A stretch of 64,000 bases of DNA from Acridotheres tristis (lineage: Eukaryota > Chordata > Aves > Passeriformes > Sturnidae). The position numbers and the translations under genes are program-made. The number at the start of each line of letters is the position of its first letter. The stretch's first letter is position 1. The DNA is taken from positions 13,899,444 to 13,963,443 of the forward strand of contig CM072896.1 of the NCBI GenBank assembly GCA_037013685.1. Direction: 5' to 3'. Below, one piece after another: positions 25,791-39,300 of this stretch. A model generated the notes under the pieces. It saw nothing but the letters and a program-made list of their open reading frames with translations. It did not search any database and had not been told where the DNA came from.

Positions 25791-28142
25791 TCTGTCTCCT
25801 CACCTCCTTCCCCCTCTTTATAATCACCAGCACAGAAGAAATTAATAAATCAATCCAGAATAGGAGAGCTACAGACTTGCTATAGGCTATCTTTGGTGTC
25901 CTTGCTCTCACTGAGTTGTATCTTGGTCGTGGAGAAATCTTTAGGATGTCAGTGGAGTTATTTTGGGATTACTACTTGCTCTGCATCTTGAGAAAGGGGA
26001 CTTTGCACATATACATGAGCATGGATAACTGGCCATATGGAAATATCTCATGAAAGTGATCTGTTGAGTCCTGGGGATGGATATGTTACATCCTTTTCAA
26101 CTCTTCATTTCTACTCCACCCCTCTGGATCTTTGAGCCCTGAGAACATGCTGATGCTTTGCTGACTGACATCTTGCTCATTCAGCCCAATTCAATTAACT
26201 TTAAAAAAGAATATTCAACTGCTCCAGGGCTTGTGAAAGGTGGATGTGAGAAACAAGCATACTGGAGGCTATATATTCACTAAGAAAGTCAGTCCCTATC
26301 CTGGAATTTTTTAGGAAACTACAAAGAGTTAAAAACAAACTGGAAAATCCCCACTTAGCAGTTACCGCTGTTATCTCTTATCAGAGAAAATGCTAGTTGT
26401 AATGTATTTTGTTTGTTAAATAAATCTAACTATGTGGTTTGGGACCCGCCTGTTGGAAGCCCTGAAGCTGATTTTCTGCTACTGTCAAAGTTTCCAGCCT
26501 TCATCTACAGCTGAAATTCAGCATGCCAGTAATGGCAAGGATAATTCTGCCTTCTGGCTGGAGTCTGCTAATTGGTTTTGGTTGATCTCACTGTCTCATT
26601 TCTTTCTGTTTGAGTAGCTCTAGGGCTTTTTTTGAGCAAAGGGGGTCACGTCTTGGTGTGAACTGTGGATACCAGACTCTCTGGTTTTGTGTGCTTTCCC
26701 AGATCAGAAATTACTTGTATTGTCTGGGTCCTTTCTCATTCTGTGGAAAATACAGTCCTGTCTTGTGGTCCCAAACTAGCAGCTTGGTGTCCATCTTGGC
26801 AACAAATCTTTCCTAAGTCCTTATGTGGTGCTCCTGCTCATAAATGTCATTTAGGTGCACATGACACTGGCATTTCTTCATGTGGAAGCTGTGGTTTGTG
26901 TGGTCATTTGTCATTAAAGCAAGGAGTGGCTTGTGTTGAGGGTGAGAAACCCTCACAAATACTTCTGTTCATTCTCCTGGGTTTTTCTCAATGAGCTCCA
27001 CTCCTTATCCTGACAGAAAGACCCCATCAGTCCTGAGGACAGTGCACGGCAATTAGAGGAGAAGGAAGTTCAGTCAACTTTCCATCTAATTCAGATGGAT
27101 TTCTTTAATTCCCTGTCCTCACATCCCTGGTTCCAGGCGAGCCTTTTGGGGTTTCCCTCTGGCAAAGAGCTTTGGCAGAGTGCTCCCGGCTGGCTTCCAG
27201 CTTGTTCTCCTTTGTCCTGGGCGTGTTGGGGCAGCCAGGCCTGGCCTGGGCTCCGGTGCCGTGCCATGGAACCTGGCTCCTGCTCCCCTTGGGCACACAC
27301 CTGTCCTCTATAGCCAGAAGGAAAATTCCCTCTGCTGCTCCTGGCCAGTGGTTTCACCTCTCAGTGCAGAGCATCCTGCTCTGCCAGGCAAAGGGCACGA
27401 GTGCAGCTGTTTTAAACACCTGATAAGCAGAGCTGTAGCAAAAACCTTTGGTCGTTTTCCATCTCGCAAGACTGCATTGCCCTGATTTTTCATGGTAAAG
27501 GAAAAATAACGAGATTTGATGTTTCTTTTCTGGAACAGAGCATTTGAAGTTTTTGAAATGTTTTGTGTATTTTCTGTTTACTGTTCCTGTACGTAAGTAC
27601 CTGAAATATTTTTAGATTTTCCCTCTTGTGGATAATTTCAGAGGTTTTATGTTCTTTGTTTCAACTCCAAAGAAAGTCAAATTTTGGAATGTTTCAGTCT
27701 TGGCCATAGTGGATTTCTGTCTTCTGTACTGTCCTGTGGATTTATTTGATATTTAAAAAGCACAGAATTCAGCACAGAGGAGGACAAATTTTACCCTTTT
27801 TATCCATTTTTTTTCTAAGACCCACTATTTCACTGGAGACATGCTTATGGAGTGCCTGTTTCCTCTCCAAGGTTACTTTCTCCTTCCACTCAGCATTAAT
27901 TCTAGGGGATTCCAGTGGTCGAATAAGGCACCAAATGGCCTTTTTGTGCTGGGCTATGAACCTGTTTTCCCAGGATAAAAACATGCTACTTAGGTTAAGG
28001 GGGTCACCATGCATTCTCCATGGTGCTGAGGGCATAGAGGGCCTCTCAGTGTGATAATTTTTAGAGTTTATACAAATTGACCGAGATGCTAAATGCACAT
28101 TACTGAGAAGAAAGTGTGAAAATCTAGTGACCTGTATCCTGG

Positions 28143-28159
28143 AAAAAAAAAAAAAAAAA
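28143..28159. repeat. Poly(A) tract, 17 bp
   Basis: An uninterrupted run of 17 A. No retroelement body was recognised on its left. Confidence 0.9.
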
Positions 28160-31100
28160 GGAGAAAAGAAATTTGGCACTTACAGTTTTATTGTGTTCTT
28201 TAGTTTGACCCTGCGGGCTGAATTCAGATTTCAATAAATGTATATAGTAAAAAGAATTTACCTGCTAATAGTTTCTGTTCTTCTAGTGGAAGGTCCTTCA
28301 GAAAAGACTTTGCCCTGTGATAAATTGGTGCTGAATTTCATCTCTAGACAAACTGCATAAGAAGCTAAACTTTGTTATAGTAGGAGACTGAGCAAGAACT
28401 TGGTATGGAATGACAATCTCAACTTGATATTCTAAGTTCTTTGCTAAATTTTGTTCCTTTACATCCAGTGCATTTTCAGGCTTGCTTTATCTTGAAGATA
28501 AAATTATTACCCTTGATACCTCCTCCTTCACTCATGGCCAGTGTAGAGCAAAGAATTAATTATGGAGACTTAAATCACTGCTTGAAGTTGTAACACAGAT
28601 CATCATTGCCCTTAAATGTCTCTGGTACAAGCTCACTATCTCTGATTTTCATGTCTCACCAGTTGCTATTTTTACGTGTTTTCTACGGAAGAGGCTGCAC
28701 CAAATAAAGCTCTGTGTTGTAGTAAGTGATTGAAGACCTTAAAATGGCTCCCACTCTGTTATGTGCCTTATAACCTGAATTCCCAGCTCAGCTTTTTCCC
28801 TGTGCCAGGAAACATCTCCTACCTTTAAAACTCCTCTCCAGAGATGTAAGATTAGCTTTATGCTGTCAGGAGCTGTCATTTCAGGCAATTAGAAATAGAT
28901 CAGCTGACACCTGGTAGTTTTGCAAATGCCTTTCTTTCCTGCAATGCTTCATTTCTGGCTGGTTTTGAAGATTACGTGCAGGGTAACTCTTCCCTATTAC
29001 CCACATGCACTCTTTGTTCCTGGCTGCTGTTCTCTGCCTGCCTTTTCGGTGTTGGTGAAGTTACTGGTAGCTCATAATTCTGCTGTGAGGCAGCTTTATT
29101 TGTAGTGTTAGAGGGGTGGAAGTGGCAGATTTCTCCCTCTTAGCTAACCCAGTGTCTGAAGAAGGAAACAGAGAAAATAGGAATTGTTATTGCTGAAAGC
29201 AGAGGCAAATAAAAAAGGAGCTTTTATTGCTGTAGAGATCTGTCCTCTACCAGGACTGGGAGGAAACATGTAGTGGGAGCTGGAAAACTGCATCCACAGA
29301 GTGAAACTCTTTGCATGCCCTTCGGCTGCACCTTTCATTAGGCGCCTGCCAGCCCTCTGCTCAGCACCATCCCAACCCGCCTGTCTGGTCTTGTGCTCTC
29401 CCTGTACAGCTGCTTCTGCTTTCATTTGTTTCTAGCTAAAATATTGCTCCCTGAAATATGTAGTCCCCAAAGGAGACGCAGTCAATATTAGTGAAAGGCT
29501 AGGATCTGTTTCTTCGTATTTTGGCTTGAATTTGGATTATAAAATCAGTATAAGAGAGTGAGGGGGATGCTGAGCCATGACACTAGAAGGAGCACAGCTC
29601 TCTTTGGTGACCTTGCATTGCCTCCAGAGAATCCTGGATGTATGTGAAATTATGAACTCTGAGACTTGGTTATGCTGCCAACTTAATTTTCATCTCTTTC
29701 TCTGAGGCTGTATTTTAACTGAGGCAGAGCTAGCAGGCAGTTAACCCCAGTGCTCCACGGTGGAGATGTGCTACCCTAGATAATAACATAGTTTCTAGCA
29801 AACTGTTGTTTGAAAGTGGTCTCCTTGACAACCAAGTTTCTTGGCAGGGATCTGTTATCTCTGGGTGGAAGCTAAACAGAGAGCCTGAAAGGTAACCAAA
29901 TGCCTGGAGCTGGCCTGGCTGCTATGTCAGACATCCTCAATAGCTGAGGCAGAGGAGGGTCTGCCCGCATCCAGAAATAGGAACTTGGCTCTGTTTGTGC
30001 ACACACAGATGGGGGGGCAGATAAAATGAGTGCTCTCAAGGAGCATGGCATTCAAAACTTCGTTTAGTCACTGTCTGTGAGCCCTTTGGGGCCCTTCGGG
30101 AGGTGTCTGATAGGTGGAAGGCTCTGGGGCTGAGTGGCTTTGCCCGTGGAGCATCAGAAGGGTGCTGGAAAAGGCCAGGACTTGGACAGATGGAGTTACA
30201 GAGATTGCAGGCAGGGGAGCCTGGCCTTGTGCCAGGCTGTGGAATGGGGTGGGCAGATCACAGCGAGGAGCTGGAGGGAGGTCACAGGAGGATAATCCTC
30301 AGGCAGAGATGAAGGCTGCAGCTGTTGGTGTTAGAGGGTGGCAATGCAGAGGTTTGCTGCTGCTGGGCTCTGGGTGTGAGCAGAGGTCTGGCAGTCCTGA
30401 GAGCTGGGTGAAGTGGGGTGCTGACAGGCTTGTCCCCTTCCCTTGGTCAGTGTCCCAGGGGATGTTCAGGGACATCAGCTGAAGGTGGAGGAGCCTGGAG
30501 GTGTGCAGAGCCCTGCACAGAGCCTTGCCTGGCCTGCTGTGGGGTGTGAGAGCTGTGACAGTAGCTGGAAGGAAAGGCAGGAGCTGGCTTTTGGATATGC
30601 TGGTGTGTGTTGCCTTAGAAGAACTGCTGAACTCAACTTGCTTTTCTGTCCCCTTTTCTACCAAGTCACAGCCCTGCCCTGTGTGAATGCTTCTTCCAGA
30701 CGCCCCAGTGGGGCAAGCACTATGCTCTGGTGGGAATAATTAACTCATGCTGAGCAGGGGAGCAGGTAAGGAGCCCAGCAATAAAGCTGGTGAGCAAATG
30801 AGAGCTCTCTGAGCTCCTGGAAGCCTCTTGCTACTGTCCCTGGCAGAGGCACCCAAATTGTGCTGCACTGCAGGACCTGGCAGGAAGTGGTCCCTGGAAT
30901 AGAGCTTTTCATCCCTGCTCACTGTGGTGTTTCTAACACCGCCAGTGCAAGTGTACATTGCTGCTGTTTAGCTTTGAGTCTGGAGGGAGTTTGCCTACCT
31001 GGAAGAACTGTGAAGGGATTGTAGAAATCCAGCAGACTTTATGATGTGAAAGTGGGCACTTAGAAGATCACAGCAAGACAGGGAAAAATGCACTGCACTC

Positions 31101-33943
31101 CTGCACTCCAGAGGAGGAAGCTCTCTGACCAGAGAAGAATATACCCTGCCCCTGCCATCCCTAGAGCTGCAGGCAGATTCCTTTTTGGAGTGTTTTACCC
31201 AGAGCATCACTGTCCCAGGGAACAATACATGGGATGCCTCTGTCCCTTTCCTGAGTGCTGTTTCTCCATCTCCCTATATGAGACCCTGTGGGTTTTACTT
31301 CACCATTTTTTTACTCAATAAATTTGTAGAGAGAGCTGATGCCAACCATCCAAAGGAAAGCTTAGAGGGAATAGCAGTGAGCTGGTTTGCTAAAATTGAG
31401 GCATTCAGAAACTGAGTTGGACTCTAAAATTAAAAGCTCTTGGTGTATTTTTATTTCTGTTCTGTTTTCTTCTACTTTTAAGTGAGACTCATCTCCTTCA
31501 GGGTATTTTTGGTTATTAGCAGCTGTGATGGATAGGAGTTGCTCATTTCTTTTCATAAATTTAAGCTGAGACTTTTGCCCTGCCTTAGAAGTGCAGAAAC
31601 TTGAATTTCCAGAAAAAGACAGTAGACAAGAATTGGTAATATGGCCAAATAACAAACATTGAACATTTGTCAAGCACCTCCAGCACTCTTTGCTGAGTGC
31701 CTGAACTTGAATTCAATACAAATACTTGTCTATGGCTCAGGATTTGGGGACTTAGGGAGGAGCAGCTCTGTAGGTGTTTGTTAGGTTGTTAGGTGATAGA
31801 TGAGAATGGATCTTCTTGTATGTCCTAGCCAAAAATGGTTTGTAACAAAACATAAGTTATTTCTGTCCAGCTGGCAGGGACTGTTGAGAACTACTGTCTC
31901 AAAAGTGCAGAGAGATCTCTATTTCCCTCTCTCTGTTCAGTGGGAAGTTTGAGATGGGGCTCTGGCAGCAATTCCCTGCAAAAGCTGTCGATGCCCAGCC
32001 CCAGCCCCGCTTGTTCTCATGCTGCAACTTCGGATGTGCTGGAGCAGGCACATGAAATAGTTACAAAGGGTGTGATTAAGCCCTGGGAAAGAGCAAGCCG
32101 GCAGCTTGTTTTATGTTTCCTCCCCTGTGTTTATATGAGTCACAGAGCTGGCAGCAGTCCTGCTTTCACCTCACAGAGAGCAGAAATAAGTGTGTAAGAG
32201 CCCCACACTCATTTGCTGAAAATAGCCAAAAGCCATGCTCTTAAGTTACCCAAAAGAGATTGCAACTTCTCTGTTTATTGATTCCTTTTCTCTCTACTTC
32301 AAGTTACCAGCTTTTAAAAGACATAAAATGGGAAGAGCATCCATGCTGCCTGTGGTGTGGTTGTCTGTCCTAGCCCTTGCCTCAATGGCTTGTGTGCGTG
32401 CCTTGAAGGGCAGACAGTGGGATGATGTGTGGAGGCACACATTTGAAGCAATAGAGAAGAGGTCTAAAATATCTTCCTCTGTTATCCTGGAGGCTGCTGG
32501 CATGTCATGCCACTGCCAGGGCAGCAGAGAGGCTGACTCTCACATCACACACCAACTCTACCCTGAGCTGTCAGGGGACCATGGGGGTTTACACCTGAGC
32601 TGTGTTTGTGCAAGTCTCTAGTGGTTAGCAAAATACCACCTGGGTGCCTTGCAATGGTGCCAACTCAGAATCTCATTTTTTGTTTCTCTTTTAAATGAAG
32701 TGTGAGGTTAAATTTTATGTTGTCATTAAAGCTCCAGCTTCTGGAGCCAGTAGATGATGCTGTGAGAATTCCAGCTTTGTTTCTGAGCAGGGGAAGGAAG
32801 TCAGGAAGGCATTGCTTGGGGACAAGCAGTGGACCTCGTGTTCCTTCCATGTTTCCATGGGCTAAGTCTGTGTTCCAGGTTTTGAGCACAAGGGTTGGCA
32901 GAGCAGCCTTTGATCCTAGCTGACGTGTTGGGAAAAGCAGAAAAAGTGCTTCAGCTTGCAGGGGATACAAGGCTTACGTGATGATCACAAATTCAGCTCA
33001 GTTCAGTTGAGTAGGAGGGGAAATAGGTGAGAGAGGCTCTCTCACTTCATCCACTGGTGTGGGGAATGCAGCTGTGGTTTGGGGCTCACTGAGCCAGGGC
33101 TGTTTGTGTGCTGAGCATCTCAAGCAGGCAGGAGACTCAGACATCTCCCAGCATTCGTCCTTCATGCAATCAAGCGATTGCTCTTTAGCATTGCATGCTC
33201 TCCTGAAGCCCAGTTCCTGCATTTCCTCCCTGCTGTAAGCAGCCTTTGCTTCACTTGTTTCCACATTTGTTTCTTCTGTTACACAAACTCTGGTCTCAGG
33301 CCTCTGAGTTGAAATACTCTGGGCTTGCAAAAGCATAACTCTGAGTTGCAGAGTCTCTGGCCCCTCTCTGCTCCATGCCCAGCTCATCTAACCTTGGCAG
33401 AATGAGCGTCAAAATTAAGGAGCTCAAGTGAGTGTTCCTGTTCAGTGCTTAAAACCTGTGTGTGTCTTCTGAACTGCCACTATTTTGCTTTAAACCCAGA
33501 CCATATCTCAATGGATTCAACAAGTATTCCTCATGGAATCTGCAAGTTTTATGGCCCTCCAAGGGTTCTGTTTGCTACTTCATTCACTTTTTCTGCTTCC
33601 TCTGCTGTTTTCCAGACATGTTCCTTTTGTCGTCCCTGCTGCCTTGACTTCCCCACAGAAGAGAATGTCCTCCTGTGGTCCTTAAACTGGACCTCCACCC
33701 AGCCCCCTTGCAACAAATGCCTGTCCTTCACACTGACTGCTGGGGTTGGGCCCTTCCCTTTGAACTGGAGTGGAATGGGAAAATAGGTATAAAGGTTCAG
33801 AATTATCCACTCACCTCCCTTTTTTCCAGACTCCTGACTGAATATGGGGTTGGAGACAAGGGGGAAAGAACATGACAGGACATCCTGCATCACTATCCAG
33901 TACTTGGAAACCGATTCTAGGGCTTGAAATGGGCTTGCTGGTG

Positions 33944-33985
33944 GGTATATGGGATATGGTATATGGGATATGGTATATGGGATAT
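33944..33985 (+). repeat. 14-bp tandem repeat, three exact copies
   Basis: Three identical copies of ggtatatgggatat at 33944-33957, 33958-33971 and 33972-33985. Perfect identity suggests a young or actively slipping minisatellite, likely variable between individuals. Confidence 0.95.
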
Positions 33986-35399
33986 GCAGAGAGGTATCCC
34001 AGCAGTGTCTCCTATGACAATGCCTGAGCAGTGTTCAAAGGCTGGGGAGTGTTCTGGGGTAGAGAAATACATGTTTGTGTAACCTCCATTAAGGTTTTTG
34101 CTGGCCTACGGCTACAATGTGGGTGTGACACTAGCTATTTAAATGCAGCTTCAGAAGTGTCTGTAGGAGATACCCAGCCCCCCTGAGAGCTGATGCTCTT
34201 GCTGGGCACGGTGCTGTAGTTCATGCAGTGGCAGCATTACCAGCACAGTGCTTGTGGTGGTAGTTTGCTATTTCTGTAAACTCAAAGGATGCTTGGGTTT
34301 GTTCCTTTGATGTTCCCTCATCCCAGATGTGTTCTGCCCAGATGTGTTGCCAGATGTTCGCAGCTATCTGTTAGAGTACGCACATTTAAGGCTGTATTAA
34401 AGGCACCCACTTCCCACTTTGGATTTGTTCCTTTGCTGACCCATAACTCAGCTGACACATGGACAGTTTGATGGATCTTGGTCCTACAGGTGGAGTCATG
34501 CTGGAACCTCCTACCTTTTCTGCAGCACATCACTCATAGAGGAGTGTCTGTATTTTAAATCTCTAGAAGTCACACTGACAGATTAGAAATACAGTTCCCT
34601 TGACTAAGAAGTTGGTTTTGACTTCCTTTGTCTCTGCTATTTAGATGCATTTTAAATTGATTTAGTTCAGAAATTTTATACACTGGATTAAAACAAGCTA
34701 AAACGACTTTACTACAGTTTTGTTGGTTTTTTCTTAATGCTTTCTGCTTGTCCCCCATTTCCAGATAGACTCTCTATTTATTGCCCTGAAACAGTTCCAA
34801 AATCCCAGCCCTGCTCTTCAAATACACATAGGTGTATCTGCATTCCTAGAAGATCTCCTTCTCATTTAATTTTGAATGCTCCTAGATTGCTTTTTTGGTA
34901 TTCACTATGTTCTGAGGGGGAAAATAAATAAGGGAAACCGATTAGTTAGATGTTGACTTCACCTTTAATCCAACTCCCTGGAGGGCTCTGTCCTTAAACT
35001 GAAGTTTCTGGTTCCACTGAACACAAGAACTGTTCCTGGGCAGCTCTGTGCTTGCTGAGAGTTTACTTGGTTTTTGATGAAAAAATAGAAAATCTAATTT
35101 TTGAACTAAATTTACCTGCAATGATTCATTCTCTTTTCATAACTTATCAAAATGCATTAGCAATAAATTCTTGACAGTGCTTCTATAAACAGCAATTGTT
35201 CTCCTTTGAAGCCGCGGTGCTCACTGCCTGCTCAGTTGTGCTGCTGTGCAAAGTGGCATAAATACTCAAAGAGAAACGACACAAAAGGGGCTGTGTACAG
35301 ATGGCTTAGACAAAATGCTGGCCTTTCCCTTCAGTCGTCACAAGCTGGAAATCTGGCATTAAATAGGATTTGTAGACAGGTTTGATGTCTATCGTCTGG

Positions 35400-35800
35400 C
35401 TTATCCCCTGTAAAGTCGCCTCTCGCTCCCAACCCGGACATTTTTTGCTGCCAGAGCACTCCTGGCATACCCCCGGTGAAAAGGATGGAGGGAGTGCGGT
35501 TTGGTCCCTGGCGCTGATCTCAAAGCTATAATTGTGTCAGAGCAGGCTGTCAGAGCACGGTGAGCCCTGTCAGGTGGCGGGGAGGGATGTTCTGTGTGTG
35601 TGTGTGTGCCCGTGCCTTGTCGCGGCAGCGTTCCCGGTGTGTCCCGGCCGGGCGCGGTCCGGCTGCAGAGCCGGTGCGCTCCTGCCATCTGCTGCCGGCG
35701 CACAGCACCGCTGCCGATGGAGCTGCCGCTGCTGCCCTGGCTCCTCCTGCACGGAGGGACAATGTGAACATCCCCGCAGCACGGCGGAATGCTTCCTGCC
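35400..35800. promoter_or_regulatory. Intragenic CpG island
   Basis: This roughly 400-bp stretch has close to thirty CpG dinucleotides by eye, including dense GC clusters around 35618-35665 and 35690-35790. The flanking intron is strongly CpG-poor. CpG islands inside long introns often mark alternative or antisense promoters. A run of eight TG units (35593-35608) lies inside it. No frame encodes the expected MB21D2 N-terminus, so it is not the canonical exon 1. The open frames of 70 to 150 codons on both strands are a by-product of the GC-rich composition. The direction of any transcription is unknown. Confidence 0.6.
35593..35608 (+). repeat. (TG)8 microsatellite
   Basis: Eight uninterrupted TG units inside the intragenic CpG island. 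Confidence 0.95.
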
Positions 35801-35873
35801 TCCCAGTTAAGGGTAACTGCCAGTGAAGTTTGAAGTATGTCAGGAAGATTAATCCACAAACACTGGAGGGTTA

Positions 35874-36354
35874 TGTCCCAAAAGGAGTAACTTTGGAGAC
35901 TCCTGTAACTTTACTCGAATAAAAGGAGAGGCCATGGAGAATTCTCCTGGGGCCTCTCAAATTTTTGGAGGACGCAGCCTCCTTTTTATCCTAATTTTTC
36001 GGCCGCATGTCCCTCTCCCTTTCCCCTTTGGCTGAGGTGCTTGACAGGTAGACACTTCCAGGAACACCTAATACCTAAAATCCCCTTCTAATGTATACCC
36101 CCCATTTTCTTCTCCTTGTGTCAATCGGTGGAACTCCTATGGAATTTATCGTTCTTCCCATTGTTTCCTTCATCTCTTCGTATCTGACTTTATTTATCAG
36201 CAGACTTACAGTTTTTTTGTAAGGACAAATCCTTCTCACTCCTTTCATCAATTAGTGGAATCCCTCCCATTGTTTCTTTTATCTCTCAGTATCTAGCTTT
36301 ATTTAGCAGCCGACCCACAGTTTTTTTGTAAAGACAAATCCCTCATTCCTTTCA
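35874..36354 (+). mobile_element. Candidate solo LTR of an endogenous retrovirus
   Basis: The segment starts with TGTCCC and ends with TTTCA, giving the TG...CA termini of retroviral LTRs. Its style resembles avian endogenous retrovirus LTRs as I remember them: a pyrimidine-rich middle, a TTTTTATCCTAATTTTTC block near 35983 and an AATAAA at 35918-35923. The flanking 6-mers gggtta (before) and gactta (after) match at only four of six positions, so a target-site duplication is uncertain. No internal retroviral genes, primer-binding site or second LTR lie nearby, so it would be a solo LTR. The 3' half contains a tandem duplication (see separate entry). The family assignment is unverified. It could instead be unique intronic DNA. 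Confidence 0.45.
36121..36354 (+). repeat. Diverged tandem duplication, about 107-127 bp units
   Basis: Two copies lie head to tail: 36121-36247 and 36248-36354. Both open with tcaat-gtggaa, share the cccattgttt block, then a tatct-gctttattta-cagc block, then acagtttttttgtaa-gacaaatcc, and close with cctttca. Copy 1 carries about 20 extra bases near its start. Substitutions are spread along the units, so the duplication is old. Confidence 0.88.
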
Positions 36355-39300
36355 GACTTAAAGCTCAATATGAAGATCTAAAGAACCAGCAGCAAAGTAG
36401 AATGTCCTCAGCTTGGGAAAGCAGAGATATTTAGCAACATTGTGATTTCGTGAGCCATCTCTCTGGGAAGGGGTAAAGTGCTGCTTCTTCCTCAACCACG
36501 AAGTTCTGTGGAATATTTCTTACTTAATTTCTGAATACTTAGAATATAATTTGAGGCGGGGTGTCGTGTCTTAGCAACAAAAATTCTGCAGGGTCCTCCT
36601 AGTGGTGCCCCTGTCTATAGGCAGAGGATGTCAGTGACTGTTTAGGAACTGTCATATTTCTGCCCTCCTCTGGGCTGTGCCTGTGGGTAAGAGCTGGCTG
36701 ATCCCTGAGCTTAACTAGGAAGTGCCCCAAACCCCGTCAAATCGGGAAGGAATTCTGAAATGTCTTTTTACACTCCTCCCTGTGGGTTGCTTGTGAGCCA
36801 AGGAGAACAGAGCAATTCAGGGGCCTCAGATCTTAGCCCAGCTCACCATCCCAGGCAGATCTCCCTGGGCTCAAGTAGAACAATACCAGCCAGAGCAGCA
36901 GCACAGCTCAGTGTACGGTTTGTGCTTTGGTGATGATTGACTTCAGCTACAAAACACTATTTTTCTGTCTCTGCCTCTGCCAGCCCCTTCCTAAAGTGCA
37001 GCCAGGAACAAACAAGTAGGATTGTGCTCAGATTTCTGCTGGGTATGAGCTGTACATCAGCTCTGTCTGACTTCAGGGACAAGCATTCTTGTTACAACCA
37101 GCTCACCCTTGTATTCCTGCTTCTACCTCATGCAATTAATTCTGGAGACTGTGTTAGCAAATTTAGGAGGTCTGTAATCTTCTTTCTTTGTCTGTTAATC
37201 ACAGTGTGGGGACCAGCTGTCAGTGGGAAACCAGCAAGCACTGTGTTATTCGTTGCTTTCTGTATAGCAGGACTGTATTCAAACAATATCCATCTCTGTT
37301 GTGCTGGGAAGTGTTTTCATGCAGGGGATAGCAAGCCTTGCAGGAGCTGAATATTCACAGGGAAATTTTACAAAGTATTTTCAAGCAACATCTATAAAAT
37401 ACAGGTGAGATTTCTAATTACTGAATGCGTTTGAAGGATCTGTATTCTCCATGTACCCGCCTCTTCTAAGCATAATTTTTTATCATCATTTGTGAGCAAA
37501 CCCTTTTAGCATTTTTCATGATTGTATGTATAAGGGAGTTTGTAGGGTTACAATTCCAGATTATGCACTGTATGAGATAATAAAGAAGATAGTTTAATTT
37601 TTGAAAGAAACTCCAAATGCAGGTTGGAAAGTTCTACGAGTATACTGTGGTTTTTCCTTAAGGCGTATTACTGGAGTTATATGAGGTTCTCTGTTAAATA
37701 GAGAGTAAACAAAGCATTTCTAGTTCTCACATTTTCAGGGGAAAGCTAAGTGAGCTAACTGAATTTTCTATTCTATTGAGTTCTATTTCTGTTGGATTTT
37801 GAGTGGTAGTTGCCTTTCCTCTGTCCTCCTTGCAAAAATGGCTGGGGAAAATGAAACTGGGAAGACGTTGTGATTTCATGGCCTGTCTTTTCAGGTATGT
37901 TTGGCTGGGGACACTGCTTCCTAAAATATGGGGGCACTGGTGAATGGGATGCTGCTCACCTGAGCTTTCAGAGTCAGGAAGGTGAAGCAGCCCTGATAGA
38001 AGATGAGATTTGAAGAATGAGCTTTGATTGTCATCACCTTTCCATTACAAGGAGACTTTGAGATCCTGCTTCATAAGGTCTTTTGCATATGTTTCTGACA
38101 GTTTCTGGACCCAAATCTTGCTCATGCCATTATTCCATTAGATTTTTAGATGAGACATTATTTTGGGACTAGGCTATTGGTGGAGACAGCTTCCTGGAAC
38201 ATACTTTGCGAATTTTATATTTGATCAGCAACAATTTTGCTTTCTCCCCCCTCCTTCACCTTGCAATGTAGCTTTCATCCTGATGAGCCAAGAAATCACC
38301 AGGCCTTTCTTTAAATAAATGTGTTGTGTGAGGCTTTATTTCATTCCAGGTAAGCACAAAAAGGCTTTGCAACAGATGTGGTTGTTCTCTTGGAATTTCT
38401 CCTGAGTGAGCAGAGTGGGTAAAATGGGATGGGAGTACTGTGCAAAAGGCATTTCAAGCCCTGTTCCTGGTAACAGAGAATTTCTCCAAAAATACAGCCC
38501 TCATTTCATTGCAAATGCTTCCAGGGCATCAGCCAGTGAGCACTGCCAGCTCCACCAGCTCCTCCTTCCCAGCAGCCAATCCACACCTTACACTGCAAGG
38601 AGAGTGGTTACAGTACCTGGATCTTTCTGGGCCACCTGGCAATGTGACTTCTTACTGTTATCTTCTTAAGGTGACTGCATTTCACCTTTGCTGTCCTGTG
38701 CCAAAATGGCAGTGGCATTTTACTGCATACCTTCACACGAGGTGGTCCAGGTTCTACCCTGCTGTAGCAGTGGTTGCTCTTTCCTTTCTCTTTTACTCCG
38801 ATTATTCAGTTCCATGCTTCCTGGCTGCTGCCTGTGCTGCAGGGATAAGAGATCCTTGACAGCTGCTGGGGCCGTGGGCTTGGTGCTTGATGGAGATCAA
38901 ATCCACACAGTGCTTCCTGCTGTGCTCTTTGACAGATGACAGTGCTCAGCTGCAAAAAAAATGGCTGTAAAATCAGAGATTTTGGTCAGAAACTTCTGCT
39001 GGCTTTTGTGTGCTGTCAAATATGACCTCTGCAAGATGAAGCTGGAGCAGGAAGGTAGGAGCAATGGGACATGGACAGGCAAGTTCGGAGGGCTTAGATT
39101 TTCTTCTGCCTGTCTCCTATGGGAAGCAAGGAGAAATGCTCTTGAAATTTCTATTCACCTCAGGAGAGTTGCTCTGCTTTCTGCTAACAAAAGATTTGGC
39201 CTGTATCAACTTCTCCTGGTGATGTGGAAGAAGAGGAATTGTACGTGCATGTCAAAGCCAACCAGCAGTTTTCATACAGCTGGTGCTGTACATCAGGCTT

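Larger units (their letters stand above)
25791..35390. other. Intronic sequence, simple repeats only
   Basis: No gene or transposon recognised. It contains an A17 tract (28143-28159) and a three-copy 14-bp tandem repeat (33944-33985). The interval around 30100-30560 is more GC-rich, but no exon or CpG island was recognised there. Confidence 0.5.

Noticed and set aside
35713..35770. Short hydrophobic frame starting with an ATG near 35716 that looks like a signal peptide
   Set aside because: It stops after about 16 codons. A leucine-rich run is expected from CTG/CTC-rich island sequence.
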